From positions 921,639 to 985,638 of the forward strand of contig WACJ01000119.1 of NCBI GenBank assembly GCA_008973525.1: a stretch of 64,000 nt of DNA, in the 5' to 3' direction. Position 1 is the first letter of the stretch. The number at the start of each line of letters is the position of its first letter. Source of the DNA: Stenopsyche tienmushanensis (taxonomy: Eukaryota; Arthropoda; Insecta; Trichoptera; Stenopsychidae). Under the pieces are notes generated by a model. It ran no database searches and was not told where the DNA came from. It saw nothing but the letters and a program-made list of their open reading frames with translations. The position numbers were made by a program, and so were the translations under genes. Of this stretch, positions 42,230 to 54,110 are shown one piece after another.

Positions 42230-42475
42230 CAAGACGAACATCGCAGTAATCAACCAAATGAGATAACCTTGCCAGAAATAGTCAAAAATATCCTCAAAAT
42301 GTTATTGGATGATCATCGATTGAAAGTGCGCGAAATAGCAAACATGATTAGCATTTAAAAATGTGTTGTGCATCGAATATTGACTAAAAATTTGGACATG
42401 AGAAAGCTGTGCGCAAGATGGGTGCCGCGTTTGCTCACAGTGCAACCATGGATGAAACATGAGTCCATCACTTTA
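42230..42475 (+). pseudogene. m1 mariner transposase fragment
   Basis: Codons read MLLDDHRLKVREIANMI, a stop, then VHRILTKNLDMRKLCARWVP followed by RLLT, and after a deletion TMDET-stop-VHHF. The first catalytic aspartate (DET) is present, but the tryptophan codon is TGA and about 40 residues between the linker and DET are lost. It runs into repeat A at about 42480. Confidence 0.65.
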
Positions 42476-42479
42476 AACA

Positions 42480-43390
42480 AATTGAGATCTAAGTGCCCTC
42501 GGACTAGCACACAAAAATGCCCTACGCTGTTATTTTATCCCCAGAGAAACACTACGCACTGAGCTTCCAGGCGCCCACTCCTTTCATGCTCTCTAAAAAA
42601 GGGCGAGGTTCTTGAGGAAGATTGGTTTCAGACTATGTACACCCGATGGTGCGATGAAATAGGAAAGAAAATGTTATGCTAAAAGCATAGGAACTACAAC
42701 GCGAGATCACTGCCATCACGAGTCTAACCTCGGTTTAAAAGCAGATAACGGACTGCAGGGACTTCCCCTTCTCTGTAGTATTCATGTTTATTAGGTCAAT
42801 GTTAGCTACGGAGATGAGTCGCCCCGCGAACAGCCGTAGCCTTTCTCCCCTGCATGCACTAGACCAGCGCTTCTTAAACTTATGTAGTCCGCGGACCCCC
42901 TCTTGGAGCAAAATTTCCTTCGCGGACCCCCTCTTAAGCAAATTTTTTCTCGCGGACCCCCTTTTGAACAATTTTTTTTTTGGTGAACCTCATCCTAACC
43001 CTTGTGACTTAATTTTTCAAACAAACATACATTTCCTGGCCAAAATAGAGCTTTTTATAATGTTTTCTGTAAATAATTTCATGAAAATATCTTGTTCAAC
43101 TACAGATAATTTTTTTGGTTTGTATCTTCGCGGACCCCCGGAAATGGCTTCGCGGCCCCTCAGGGGTCCGCGGACCCCTGTTTAAGAACCGCTGCACTAG
43201 ACTGTTAAATATAGTGGTGACCTCTTTTGCACAATATCCTTCTGCTTCTTCTATAATTGGCAATTTCACTTTTTGGGTACGCAGCACAGAGTAAGCTCAT
43301 GTTAGCTAGGCTACCTCAGCAGTTTGATGAGTAAACCGACAAGGCTACTTTCGCCCACCTCTACTCTATATTAGTACCCTAGAGGCTCGA
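42480..43390. repeat. Dispersed repeat A, copy interrupted by a hAT MITE
   Basis: Landmarks GTGCCCTCGGACTAGCACAC, CCAGGCGCCCACTCCTTTCA and TGCACTAGACTGTTAAATAT agree with 24.2-24.9 kb. The copy is split at 42865-43194 by a hAT miniature element, giving independent evidence for that insertion. Confidence 0.55.
42865..43194. mobile_element. 330-bp hAT MITE with perfect 8-bp target duplication
   Basis: The termini are CAGCGCTTCTTAAACTTATG and, in reverse complement, CAGCGGTTCTTAAACAGGGG. The flanks are CACTAGAC at 42857-42864 and again at 43195-43202, a perfect duplication. Inside, CGCGGACCCCCT is repeated several times near both ends, a typical subterminal arrangement. No transposase. Confidence 0.9.
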
Positions 43391-43679
43391 CCATTACCCA
43401 AAGACATAGGATTGGAGATCTTAGAGTAAAAAACCCACCCGGAAGACAAAAAAACACGGGGACTCTCCACTGACTCGACCTGTTTGTTATTCCCGCTATT
43501 CGGGACCATGCCAGCCCGCTGAACAAAAATGCACAGCATGATGCAATACCTGAATTTAATATCCATGCCCACCCAACTTCGAGGGGCCACATGCACTCTG
43601 AGCGGGGGGAGAAACCAGCTAAATTTTGTAAATTAAAACTAAAAAACTAGCTTAGATATATATTTAAAATTAAAACTTA

Positions 43680-43935
43680 ATAAAATAAATAACTAAATAT
43701 ATACATTTTATGGGTGAGGGGAAGACCATTCTCGGTCGCGACCTCGTTTGGTGTGAGCCACCTATGTAAATTAGCCTCTGGGGGAGCTTTCGTGATCATG
43801 GAAATCGTAGAAATCCCCAGGGATGCATTTTTCCCCATAACATACGCAAAAAGCCCTAAAAAATAAAAATATGAGAGAGTAGCCAAAAAGTTTGTGTGTC
43901 CAACCGGTCCGACTTTCAGACCAGACAAAACAATG
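43680..43935 (-). mobile_element. LINE 3'-end copy
   Basis: It reads like the 3' half of the copy at 27.73-28.0 kb: CCCATAAAATGTATATATTT end, GAGGCTAATTTACATAGGTG, GGATTTCTACGATTTCCATG, and the palindrome part GGTCTGAAAGTCGGACCGGT. The coding part is absent. Confidence 0.6.
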
Positions 43936-45289
43936 CAACAAAAAAAGGAATAATTCTATCTGCAAGCAAAATGTCAGACGTCAGTGTTTTGGAATAGTTT
44001 TTATTGAATATCTTCAAAATGGAAGTCATTGTTCCATATTTTTTTGTATTTTCGTTATCAGGTCGGGTACTTTTGGGCCTTTCTTTGTATTTATAATTAA
44101 AAAATCCAATTTAAATATCTAATTTCTATTGATATTTAATATCTTAAAAATAAAATAAATCAAGAAACGACTTGGTACTCGTTATATCCGAGTTATTTGT
44201 ACTGATCAACACCAAACTCACTAACAAATTATTTTCGTACATAATAGCGTTGGCCTACTTTTTTTAATATTACTTTTATGTAATGTATTTGAAATGGATG
44301 CAAATACAAAAACTTAAACAAAATTAATTGAAACTCTAGTAACGTCCGTATAAAATATTTATACAGACTCATTCCGTATGAAAGTCCCGCAAAGAAACTA
44401 CAATTTCCCTCATGTCCCTATGTAGGATTCAACAGGAAGAAAGGGGTGGCAAGAGGAGCGCGTCCAGTGGCGTAGCACAGTTGAATCAAATATTAACAAG
44501 CAAACGTGTGCGGTGTAAACCGCCGGCTGAGTCGTATTTATTTCGCATGGCAAGTGATATTGGTCTTAATAAAGACGAGGAGCAGTCAAGATAATTCTGG
44601 AACCCTTTCTGGGGGTGATATATTGCTCTGGAATCGCTCCCGGCCTCCCAGGGAAAAAGAAACAAAGGGAAAGCCCCGGAACCAATAATTTACAGAGCGC
44701 GCCGGAAAGACTGAGCACCAGCAAAAATGATGGATTATTAAATAAACTATCAATGAAATCGGTTATTATGGCAAGATAAAAAAATTAGCATCAATAATTT
44801 TCCAATTGATTATCGACTTGTTCAGCGTCGATCATCGCGCCATCTATTGCCGAAGCAATAAACACTTTTTTTTTTTTGCTTAACAACGATCTTTTATGCG
44901 TACTTATTTACATTTTTTAAGCAAAATTAAAATTATTTTTATCGGAAACGGATGTTGTAAATTCGTTTGCAGTCGAGAATTAAATCCATCTTCATCACGA
45001 TTTAGTTTTCATGGCGGCGGGTTAAATTTATGATGTTTTTGCTCCGCTTTTTTACTAACAGATCTTCCAAGAATGCTAGCGAAGAAAATCTCTCATCGAA
45101 GCCATCTGTGTGTTATTACTAAATTTATAACAACTGATGTAATTAATTCGGATTTCTTTAGAAAAAAAGCTTGGATTTTATAAATGCAACAATACAGCGT
45201 AGTTATGGAATTTATCCTTGTAATATCTGCTCTTCGTCATTGAAATACATTTATACTACTATACGAGAAGATCCTAATGATCAGTTTGT
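43936..45289. other. Unassigned DNA with a lone m1 terminus
   Basis: GGTCGGGTACTTTTGGGCCT at about 44061-44082 is a right m1 terminus without its partner. The remainder shows no recognised element. Confidence 0.35.
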
Positions 45290-46180
45290 TTAATCCCGCA
45301 TGTTTGTCGGCCATTTTGTTCAGTCACAGTAAATTCTTCCAAGAGAGAGGTCGCCGCGCGCTCCCTCCACCTTTTACACGCGCAGTCATCCGTTTTTTGA
45401 GTTTGCAGAATAATCCCGTTGGGAATATCCATCGGAGGCTAATGAACATTTATGATAGTTATAAGATGAGTTGACAACATGTCACGAAGTGTATTAGGCT
45501 GTTCAGAGAAGGCCGTACTGATACTCGCGATGAAGCAAGAAGTAGGAGACCATTAGTGTTTTATTGAACTTGTACAAATAATCTAACAAGTTAGGATTGA
45601 AAATGAGGTTTTTCTGGACTCAAATATCACTAAAGTCTGCGACTATAGTGACGGGGGATGACATGGTTGCGTCACTATACCTCTGAATTCAAAAGACTAC
45701 CAAAAAGATGTGGCGGGAGCGCATGACGAGCTTTCCATAAGACAAATACGTGGGACCAAACAAGCTGACCGTTAGGATCCCTCCTACATGCTAAATGCAC
45801 TTGTAAAAAAAAAACCCGGCCTCAGGAGATTTTGTAACTGTTGCGTGGACCAAAATGTTCTGTCATCGACAGTTTGGTCGGCTTTAAGCTGGCCATAATT
45901 TTGGTGATTAAGACCCGCCTGGATTAACCGGAAGGCGGGCAAGGAGAGACTATAATTTTGGCATCCCGAAACCTTTCCTGGAGTTCCCCTTTTGCTGGCG
46001 GCTAGTGCGTAGCGCTCCGGTGCTGCGCGCGACCTGCAGTACGGTCATCGAAGCCAGAGAAACGTCACGGTTGGTAGCCGTGACAGCGGCGAGAGAACAG
46101 ACCGGGGGCTCGCGAGGTCGGCGAAGCCCCGAGCTGTTACAGTAACCTTTCTTTCTAGATGACCCTAGTATATTACTCAC
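45290..46180 (+). pseudogene. m2 mariner, longest but scrambled copy
   Basis: The leader (GTCGGCCATTTTGTTCAGTC, AGTAAATTCTTCCAAGAGAG) is followed by GTTTGCAGAATAATCCCGTT and a frame SRQHVTK, then a LFREGRTDTRDEARSGRP-type motif (first DNA-binding part). Further on lie blocks such as GATCCCTCCTACATGCTAAA that belong to the opposite strand in other copies, so the copy is rearranged. A GC-rich block at 45.93-46.14 kb appears foreign to m2. The end CTTTCTAGATGACCCTAGTA matches an m2 terminus. Confidence 0.5.
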
Positions 46181-46547
46181 AATTGAGGGGCTCTTGAAAA
46201 TTTATAGCTGTCATTTTTTTAGAAAAATCGATTTGAAATTAACCAAGGTTGCCACTTTGTTTTATTTAAACCATAAGTCGTGAATACAGATGGTCTAAAA
46301 GATATTAAATATTGAGATATCATATTTTTGGACGTGTCCAGAGATGTCAGTAATGAATTTTTTTTTTTAAATTTCGCAACCAGAATTAAAGTATTATGTT
46401 TGCGGCTATAGACGCGTATGGCCTGAATGATTGGATTTTCTGTAGCGTCTTTTATTTTATCAGAAATGATAATAAATTGGTAATTAATCATTAATTTCTT
46501 AATTACGATGTAGCGTATGTGAAATATTAATAACATCCAGATTAGCA

Positions 46548-46745
46548 TTGACATCTTCTGTCATCCTGCAGACACATTGCATCTAGAAAAATAACATTTA
46601 TCTCTTCTTGTGCGTGCACCGCTATCTGTTCGGTGGTGACGCGCAGTCGTCATTGTGGTCCGAAAGCAAAACGAACCCGCGTGCGAACGCAACCGTCTTG
46701 GAGAACACGTGGGCGCGAGCAACGCCTCCGCTTCACGTCTCCATA
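46548..46745 (+). mobile_element. LTR-like repeat, divergent copy
   Basis: Order of words: GACACATTGCATCTAG, GTGCGTGCACCGCTATCTGT, GGTGGTGACGCGCAG, then GTGGTCCGAAAGCAAAACGA and GAACACGTGGGCGCGAG. The middle with CAGCCAGATCTCTC is missing. Confidence 0.4.
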
Positions 46746-48477
46746 ATATATCCATAATGTTTATATTAATTAACACAAATAAAAAGAGTAGAAGCTCTTA
46801 AGATCGAATATTAAATGCATCTCAAACTGTGTCAATATTTTGCAGCTCTTGGACTAATTAAAAAATATTATTTTTTATATGAAAATAAAGTCAACTCTTA
46901 TAGAGATAAAATCTCTGTCGTCTGAGAATAAAATACTGAATCGTAAACCTATATTGTGCTTAAAAAAGAGGCGCGTCGTCATCGCGAAGTCTCGCAGTTA
47001 GTCCACTTTATTGAGCTTCTTCCTCAATTTGATAATGAATGAACACCGTTGATCATTTTAATCCCGGGGAAGTCATTCCTCTTTTGAGCCATCCATCGAT
47101 CATTTATATTTTTAATTATCAGTTCAATAAGAAAATGGTTCTTGAATAATACAAATCCAAATTAATTAAGTCGAACAAGACTTCTTATAAATATCTGATT
47201 TATAACAATCAATAAATTTGCCTAGTAGGATAAGAAGACAATGGGTAAGCAGCTCATTCAATAAATTCATAGAATGATAAAATAGGCTTGATCGATCGTA
47301 AATTGAAGTTGCGTGAGATAGCTGACACTCAATCGATCAAAAGTCAAAACGCGTCCACAATTCAGAGCGCTGTTTATAGCTGTTTCGGCGCAATAAAAAG
47401 GATTTGTTCGTGTGGTATGTCATTACATGAAATATTAATCCATCTATTAAATGCTATATCAACATGCTCTGCCGAGCCGTTTCGATCTTATATTACACGC
47501 GTATAACGTATGTATATTTTTTGCGCTATTCATAAATGATATTATTTTATCCCTGGGTTCTGAATTAAGTATAAAATGGATCCACAGTGTTCATCAGTTA
47601 ATCCTGCGTTGAATATTAAGCGCCATACGCAATATTCCAGATATTGTGAATTATTCACGGCGATGCAAATTTTGAACTTTGGTTGTTTTGTCACTTTATT
47701 ATCAATTATTGCATCCTAAAATGGCGAGCGAGGATCGCTTATCAGGTAAATATCGTATCAAAATTTAATTAAACGTGGCGCTATCGGGATTTATATCTGC
47801 GACGGATTTGACTCCAATATCCTGCTCCAGATTTGCCGATAGCGCCTATATGGAGCTCGGTATTATTGGCCCGAAAACTGGCAACAAACTAATTAAAACC
47901 AGGAAACTGGAAGGAAATTGCCACCGCCCGTTGCATGTTGTCGATTAATTGCCAATGTAAACCGAGCTTATCGCACTACGGAAAAAAGCAACCCCCGCGC
48001 CACGGGTACGTGTAATTGGCGAAATTAAGCGACGACTGATCGGATTATTGCGATAGTGTTAATTTCGCTAATTGTTCACTTTCGAGCGGATAATTCTTCC
48101 CGGCTGGAAGTATTATTGGCAGTTTGTCATCCCGGACTCAATATGGCGGCAGATTTGATCGCTGAACGCCGGGCGTGGTAGTTGATAATTGCGGCTCTGT
48201 AATGTGATTGATTATTGAACGTCAATTTCATAACTCATAATCCAATTATAAATTCAACAGACTTCATCAGGTTTTGAATTGACATAGGTATAGTGATATA
48301 TGCATAGTATGTATACCTATAAATATTCATCCTATGATTACAGACACATGTGATCCCATATGACTTATGTAGGTCACCCCAAAAGCTGAGGATTTATAAT
48401 TCAAATTTGATATGTAATTAAATCATTGTCTTAATTAAATCAAACATTGTTTAGTCATTGATTGAGTTAGTGATATT
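46746..48477. other. Unique-looking DNA including a CpG-richer island
   Basis: 47.55-48.24 kb is distinctly less AT-rich, contains TTAATTAAAC and CTAATTAAAACC words and a strong hairpin (47777-47846). No coding frame or repeat recognised. Confidence 0.4.
47777..47846. repeat. GC-rich stem with 11-bp perfect arms
   Basis: GGCGCTATCGG at 47777-47787 and CCGATAGCGCC at 47836-47846 are perfect inverted copies with a 48-base loop. Confidence 0.8.
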
Positions 48478-48720
48478 GAAGAATAGTCCCTTTCATTAGA
48501 AATATATTTATTTCATAACATGAGACGAAAAAAGGTTTTACTTAGAATCCTTTGTTGCGCAACGCGTAATTATTCGTTTTCACTTAAGCAACTTTAGCGT
48601 CACCTAACAGCAGGATCGTCCTCCACAAGATTGCCCACGGTTCGAATGCTCTTTTAGTTGATGCTCGCTACAGGACGCCGTCTATGATTTTCATTTTGCA
48701 CATTATCTCACGAAACTTTT
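48478..48720 (-). pseudogene. m5 mariner fragment
   Basis: It matches 20.75-20.88 and 21.31-21.37 kb: CTTTCATTAGAAATATATTT, TTGTTGCGCAACGCGTAATT, TTTTCACTTAAGCAAC, then GTTGATGCTCGCTACAGGAC and ATGATTTTCATTTTGCACAT. The region between these blocks is deleted. Confidence 0.55.
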
Positions 48721-48729
48721 CCCACCCAT

Positions 48730-48900
48730 ATACCCGCAAGGGGGGGGGGGGGAGCAACCCTATGCTCATGAGTAACAGTCGATTTCCTTGTATAACGATG
48801 TAGAGTAGAGGTGGGCGAAAGCAGTCTCGTCGGTTTGCTCATCAAACGCTGCTGGGTGACCGCGCTTCTTACCCTGTGTCGCACACCTGTAAGGTGGAAT
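48730..48900. repeat. Dispersed repeat A, fragment
   Basis: CATGAGTAACAGTCGA, GATGTAGAGTAGAGGTGGGC, GAAAGCAGTCTCGTCGGTTT, and GCTCATCAAACGCTGCTGGG agree with 50.08-50.15 kb. A run of G precedes it. Confidence 0.5.
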
Positions 48901-49779
48901 GTAGAACAAATACCATGGAAATGTTATAATAGGGTCTGTAATTATATATTTTCTGTATGTCTATTGTAATTATTTTCAACCATCGTTCCCACAGAAATAA
49001 AAAATGCAAACAGATGCCAAATTATTATCATTGAAAAATAGCACAACTCCGCTACAAATTGCAACAACGTTAAAAATGTTCTGAATTTGGCACCATTAAA
49101 ACCATTCTCATTTTTTCACAACCAAATATTAACGACAGATCATGCGGTGTATGCAAAAAAACGTTATCATTTTTTAGAGAGGTGATAAATCCCCTGCATC
49201 TCCCAGCCATTAAAGCAGCATCATCAGTTGCATATGCCACTGTATTTTCAAGCAGAATATTAAAAATGTGTCCCTCACTTATTCATAAATCATATCGCCA
49301 TTGTCGTCACTTTTCATGTTTTCAGCAAGGAATATTTATCATATATGTGGTTATGAAGTTCATCGTCGTCTATAAATGATATGTGACATAATCCACTGAG
49401 CTATATTACAAATTTTATAGTTTTTATACTAAAAAGTATCCCTAATAATTTAGTTGTAACAACAATATATGGGAATAAATGTATAAACCAGTTTTTGTAA
49501 TAGAAAAAAAAAATTTGCTATTTTTCCATACTTCTGACACCATAGTCTGGGATCATGGTCACGGAATAATAGATGCAAAAGTTTCTATATATGCTTTGTT
49601 ATATTTTAGATAATAATAATTAATATTATACGACAGAACCTTAATAATGCAATCTACCGGGGATCAAACAATTCTGGATAATGGAAACATGAAAGTTTCA
49701 CAATTTATTTTTTTTTCATATCATTAAAATTTATTTTTAAAGTATGGATAAGTTAAGCCTTATATGAGAACCCCGGCCA
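48901..49779. other. Mostly unassigned DNA; one m2-related word
   Basis: At about 49520-49610 the stretch with CTTCTGACACCATAGTCTGG and GGTCACGGAATAATAGATG matches the m2-associated part at 19.08-19.17 kb. Nothing else recognised. Confidence 0.35.
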
Positions 49780-50806
49780 CTGGCAGCGCCTGCCACCGTT
49801 TTCGTCTGTCCTGGGCATCCTTCTTTCAATCGCCCAGACCCAGACGTATAGCTTCTAAATCTACCTGTCTATTCCAGCGTAGATGCGGCTTCCGACAATT
49901 CTAATGCCACTCAGTCCGGAATCTTATATAGCACGAGGGACTCTGTGAGTCGACATCCACGCTAAATGAACTACCCAATATAGACCGGTTGAGTGTTAGA
50001 CTCCACGACGCCCACCCATAAAACACCAGTGGTAGAACCAGCCCTACGCCTGTAGGCAACGGTTGAACCCCCAAGGCAACGATGTGGAGTAGAGGTGCGC
50101 GAAAGTAGCCTCGTCAGTTTGCTCATCAAACGCAGCTGGAGTAGCCCAGCTAAAATGAGTTGGGTGAGCAGGTCACCCTGTGCTAAGCACCCATAAATGG
50201 ATGTGTGGAACAGCCGATTACATGGTGGAGACTATGGTCAAAGGCTCACTATTATCTTCAACAGCGGTTTTAGGCTATTCCTCTCAAGACTAATTCCTTG
50301 AATTTAACTTAACCTTAGTTCTTCCTCCTCCATCCCACCTTCGGGTGCACATGGTCTGAAGCTGGTGTTTCCCGCGGAAACCTCGCCTCCTCTGGAGGAC
50401 ATGGAGTAAAAGGGGTAGGCGCCTGGACACTCTGCACGTAGAGTTTCATTCGGGGCTTAAAGATCAGTGGAAGACCCTCTCTGTGTGGCTAGTCTGGGGT
50501 AACCTGGAACAGACCATACAGCAGCGCAGGAAATGGGATCGCACATTATGATCTCCCAATTCAATCAGTCGCAGTCTATCGTCTTTTATCTGCCCAATAT
50601 AGATGGCAGGTTCGGACGACGCTTGTAATCGAAGCTTTACCGTACATGTCCATGACCTCTCGATTCCCTCCTTCTTTCAAACCTCTCTACTCTCGCACAT
50701 CCTCGACAATCTCACCAGCTTACCGGGGATTCCCATCTCTAAAATGGTCCTCCACAGTTTTTCCCGGTTGATGCTGTCGTAAGCCTTACAAAAATCAATG
50801 AAAATA
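49780..50806 (-). pseudogene. RTE/CR1-like LINE remnant with reverse transcriptase motif
   Basis: Reading the minus strand from 50806 gives FIDFCKAYDSINREKLWRTI, then LEMGIPGKLVRL, the RT block that contains the first catalytic aspartate of LINEs (FxDFxKAYDSxxR). After a break, VKLRLQASSEPAIY resembles the next block. At the far end (49780-49850) the strand reads RLGLGD, a stop, then KKDAQDRRKRWQALPV, resembling the KxAQDRxxW tail of such proteins. The YADD region is missing and a 0.6-kb repeat A segment sits in between. It lacks an ATG and was found by direct reading. It is unrelated to the R1-type element at 6.7 kb. Confidence 0.6.
49986..50598. repeat. Dispersed repeat A inserted into the LINE remnant
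   Basis: The copy is bounded by TACCCAATATAGAC (49972-49985) and TGCCCAATATAGAT (50599-50612), an imperfect 14-bp direct repeat like a LINE/SINE-type target duplication. Interior landmarks: GTTAGACTCCACGACGCCCA, TCATCAAACGCAGCTGGAGT, CTTCCTCCTCCATCCCACCT, and GCCTCCTCTGGAGGACATGG. Confidence 0.5.
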
Positions 50807-52105
50807 TGTTAGAAGTACTTTTAAAAGCTTCCATTATTTCCTAAATCAAATATACTTATGGATTGGAAATCTAAAATTTAAATACATAAACATATGTTGT
50901 AATATTTAACCCTTAGTGGAAAAATATTCTTATCTGGCCAAAGACTTAACCTCTAAGGGGCCAATACCAGTTCATATTTTATTATTGATCTGATACCTGA
51001 ATATTCTACTTTTAGCATTCCTATCATTTTTTTCACCTCATATCAATCGGAATATGTAATTGCAGGGAAATTGACTCATTCCAGACGGAAGCAATTTCTG
51101 CTTGGAAAGCGCGCAGCGATTTTTCAATTAAAACGCAATTAGTCTTTCGTCAATTTGTTGCACTTTCCATTAAGGATTTTTCCCCCGAGAAAAGTTATAA
51201 TGGAAGTTATCATCGGGTCGTTACAAGTCCATTACATAAATCATTCTTTTCGCACGGGGCGATCTGTTATCCAGATTATGGGTCGCAGGACGTGCGAGTC
51301 AAATTTGAAGAGGGTCGTTACTGACGGGAGGGGCCTTTAATTTGAGAAAACGGGATTTAATTCGGCTTAATAGTTCGGCTGTGTTACCGCGCTTGATTAA
51401 TATATTTTCGGGACGTCGCCATTCGACGAGAACATAAATTATACCATACGTTTAGTGAAAGTAGACTTATGGTCGCGCGGAGCAAATTAACACTTGCTTT
51501 CATAAGCTCAATTCGAAACGCCTCGAATTGAATTAAAAATTGTGTGTTTGAGGTGCCTTTTTAAATCCACCCTTATTTTCATTTGCTGAAAGCTTAAATA
51601 CACAGCGTTAATGGACTTTGAATTAAATGGCTGCAGGAAAATTGCGGATGGCGCCTTCATGAATACTGTTATGATTGTTGCAATAAAATGGCATTTTGAA
51701 TTAATGCAATTGTCAGACTGTGTTAAAAAAATACGATTCCATTGCTGGAAAAGCGCCACGATGGGAAAACTTGGCGAAAATGCATTAAAATTATATCGCA
51801 GCAGCGGAAAAAAGGAAAACCATTGTCATTTCGCCATACAAAAAACTCGTTTGTAGTCAAATCTGTATTATGTAAATATACCTCGTCGACTTTGCGTCAG
51901 TGACACTTGAATAACTACATTTTTAAAATGGCCATATAAATTATTCAACTTAATTTAACATCCAATTCAAAAAATCCATTAAAAAATCTCTCATAGCGTT
52001 GTATTTTACCTGTGAAAATTTACATTTTTACAATTCGTATATGAATTTGATAGCATATCATTGACTAATTTATTCCACAGTGCTTTAAATGTCTTGTTAT
52101 AAAAA
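50807..52105. other. Unassigned DNA
   Basis: 50.9-50.99 kb has TTTAACCCTTAGTGG and CTCTAAGGGGCC, possibly a decayed TTAA element. 51.06-51.48 kb is another unique, less AT-rich island. No coding sequence recognised. Confidence 0.35.
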
Positions 52106-52109
52106 AAAA

Positions 52110-52200
52110 ACAGAACAAACCCACGTGCAAGTCTACTCGTAAAAGAATACACGTGGCAGCATGGGAATTACACTGGTGTCAGAAATGGGATGGAGGTGCT
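52110..52200 (+). mobile_element. LTR 3' end with primer-binding-like site
   Basis: CAGAACAAACCCACGTGCAA and ATACACGTGGCAGCATGGGA resemble the U5-like end of the LTR-like family (46.67 and 14.30 kb). Directly after ...ATTACA comes CTGGTGTCAGAAATGGGATG, the type of word found just downstream of LTRs as a tRNA primer site. The internal gag/pol part is not present beyond about 52.2 kb. Confidence 0.4.
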
Positions 52201-52280
52201 TGAGTGCTGATAGAAATACTGCCATCTTATTTTTTTTCTTTTATTTCACGTTTATTTATACCACTTTACAATTGTTTACG

Positions 52281-53110
52281 AGAATAGTCCCAGATGTACT
52301 GAACCCAATACAAAAATTTGGAAAAAATATCTTTTTCGAAAAAAATATAGATTTTTTCAAATGAGGAAAAAGAAAATAATCTAAATGAGCTAAATCTGGC
52401 AAATACAATATATGAGGAAACAATTCAAACTTTAATTATTTTGGCCATTTCATTTTATTTGGGTGATTCTCCCCTTGCAGTCCATTTTTTATTATTTCAT
52501 TATCTTCTGGATCAAGTCAGCGGGTCCTCATGTTCCTTTGTTTATGGACACAAACCATGTTCTGTGGACATGATCAGGTATGGTGTCCAATTGCGAGACG
52601 CTCATTCATTGTGTCAGCGGTCCGAAAAACGGACCGGTTAGACATACAGACTTTATGACCACTTCCCTCTTCTGGTTAAGACATACTCGGGTTGGTACTT
52701 GATCTGAGTGATGCCTTTTATGATCTATACGATCACGGAAGCCCCTCTAGAGGCTAATTTACATAGATATCTCATGCATAAAACCTATATATTAGTGTAT
52801 TTTGCAAATTTATTTTGATCTAGTGTTTATGAACTGACTCAAAAACTCGACTTTATTGCCAAGAAATATTGCTAAATAATCTACTGAAATGTCTTTATGA
52901 CGCTGTTTTTGTTTCATTGTGAGCAAAAACAGCACCCACCTCACGCACAGCTTTCTCATGTCCAAAGTTTCAGTCAATATGCAATTTAAAGCACTTTCTA
53001 TATATATCATGTCTTTTAGCTCGCGTACATTCAGTCAACTGTCATCCATTACCATTTTGTGGATTTTAATCATCATTTCTAGCGTAGTTATCTCATTATT
53101 TGAGGATTAA
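52281..53110 (-). pseudogene. m1 mariner/LINE composite
   Basis: The left terminus is GAGAATAGTCCCAGATGTAC. A decayed transposase tail follows, then the LINE 3' part at about 52540-52790, where the plus strand reads NHVLW/VDMIRYG-like words, CAGCGGTCCGAAAAACGGAC, and GAGGCTAATTTACATAG. The m1 N-terminal half then appears on the minus strand: CILTETLDMRKLCVRWV followed by TMKQKQRHKDIS (52810-53010). The right terminus is not preserved. The insertion point of the LINE part corresponds to that in the 59.15-kb copy. Confidence 0.65.
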
Positions 53111-53989
53111 ACCTACTCTGTCATCCGACCGAGTGCTCTTTTTTAAGAACGCCGTGGGATTAATTAACGAAACAAATTCATGATGGAAGTGTTCTAAAGA
53201 TTCGCAAATACAACAGAGATTCAAAATATTAACCCGGGCATGGGGGGGGGCGTAATTAAAGGGGGAGTTTTATTGCCCCACCTGAAGATGGAAGCATTTG
53301 ATTGACAGAGTTGACCCGGAGGCAAATGGGACACAATGACACCCCTTTGCCGGCCCAAAATGACCTGTTAACAAAGAGCTTTATACGGTTAACTTAACCT
53401 TCCACTCGAAAATCTTTCCACATGTATTATTCATGGCGTCTGCCGCTCGTCAAAAGGTTCATTTATAATTCGGCACCCAAAAATGCTAAAATCGACTGTC
53501 TCAAAATGTCTGGGGGGGTGGTTGTGGAAACTCCCGAAACGTAGGAAACGAAGCTTTATGCAAAATGGGCATAATTTCTATTTGGGCGGACGGCTATCAT
53601 AACAATGTAAATTTGATGGTAATACAAGGTTTAATCTCCTGGCGTGAGGAGTTAAGGAAGAGGTTATTCTAATTTTTCAGCTGGAGGAACCATGATTTGG
53701 TTTTATCGGATATTTTTTTAATTTTTATACAAATGTTCGTTATGCAAATCTGAAAAATATGTATTTTATAGCAACAAGTATAGCAACATATATTTTAATC
53801 ATGTTAAAACTTTAAAAACTGATATCCGATCGCATTTTTTGACGTTTGAAAGACAAGATTAGAGTTAAATTTTTACCACTATCCGATATTTCGAACCTCC
53901 TGTCGGATTCATGTTCACGGATTGACCGCTGATTTTAAACTGAGTTTAACATAGATGCTTTATTTGTACGTCTACCACTTATTGTTCAC
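53111..53989. other. Unassigned, apparently unique DNA
   Basis: 53.2-53.66 kb is another less AT-rich island with short G runs. No coding sequence or repeat family recognised. Confidence 0.35.
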
Positions 53990-54110
53990 AAAAAACCGCT
54001 TTTCTCTCAGGAGCGCGCAGCGTGAATAAAGCTTGTATATCAATAAATGAACCTTTACACTGTTGATATTTTTAGTAGCACAAAACACAGCATCAGCACA
54101 AAATATTCAA
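53990..54110 (+). repeat. Dispersed repeat B
   Basis: CTTTTCTCTCAGGAGCGCGC, AGCGTGAATAAAGCTTG, AATAAATGAACCTTTACACT and TGTTGATA agree with the other three copies. Confidence 0.55.

Noticed and set aside
45930..46140. GC-rich block as an rRNA fragment
   Set aside because: No recognisable conserved rRNA words; left as unexplained sequence within an m2 copy.
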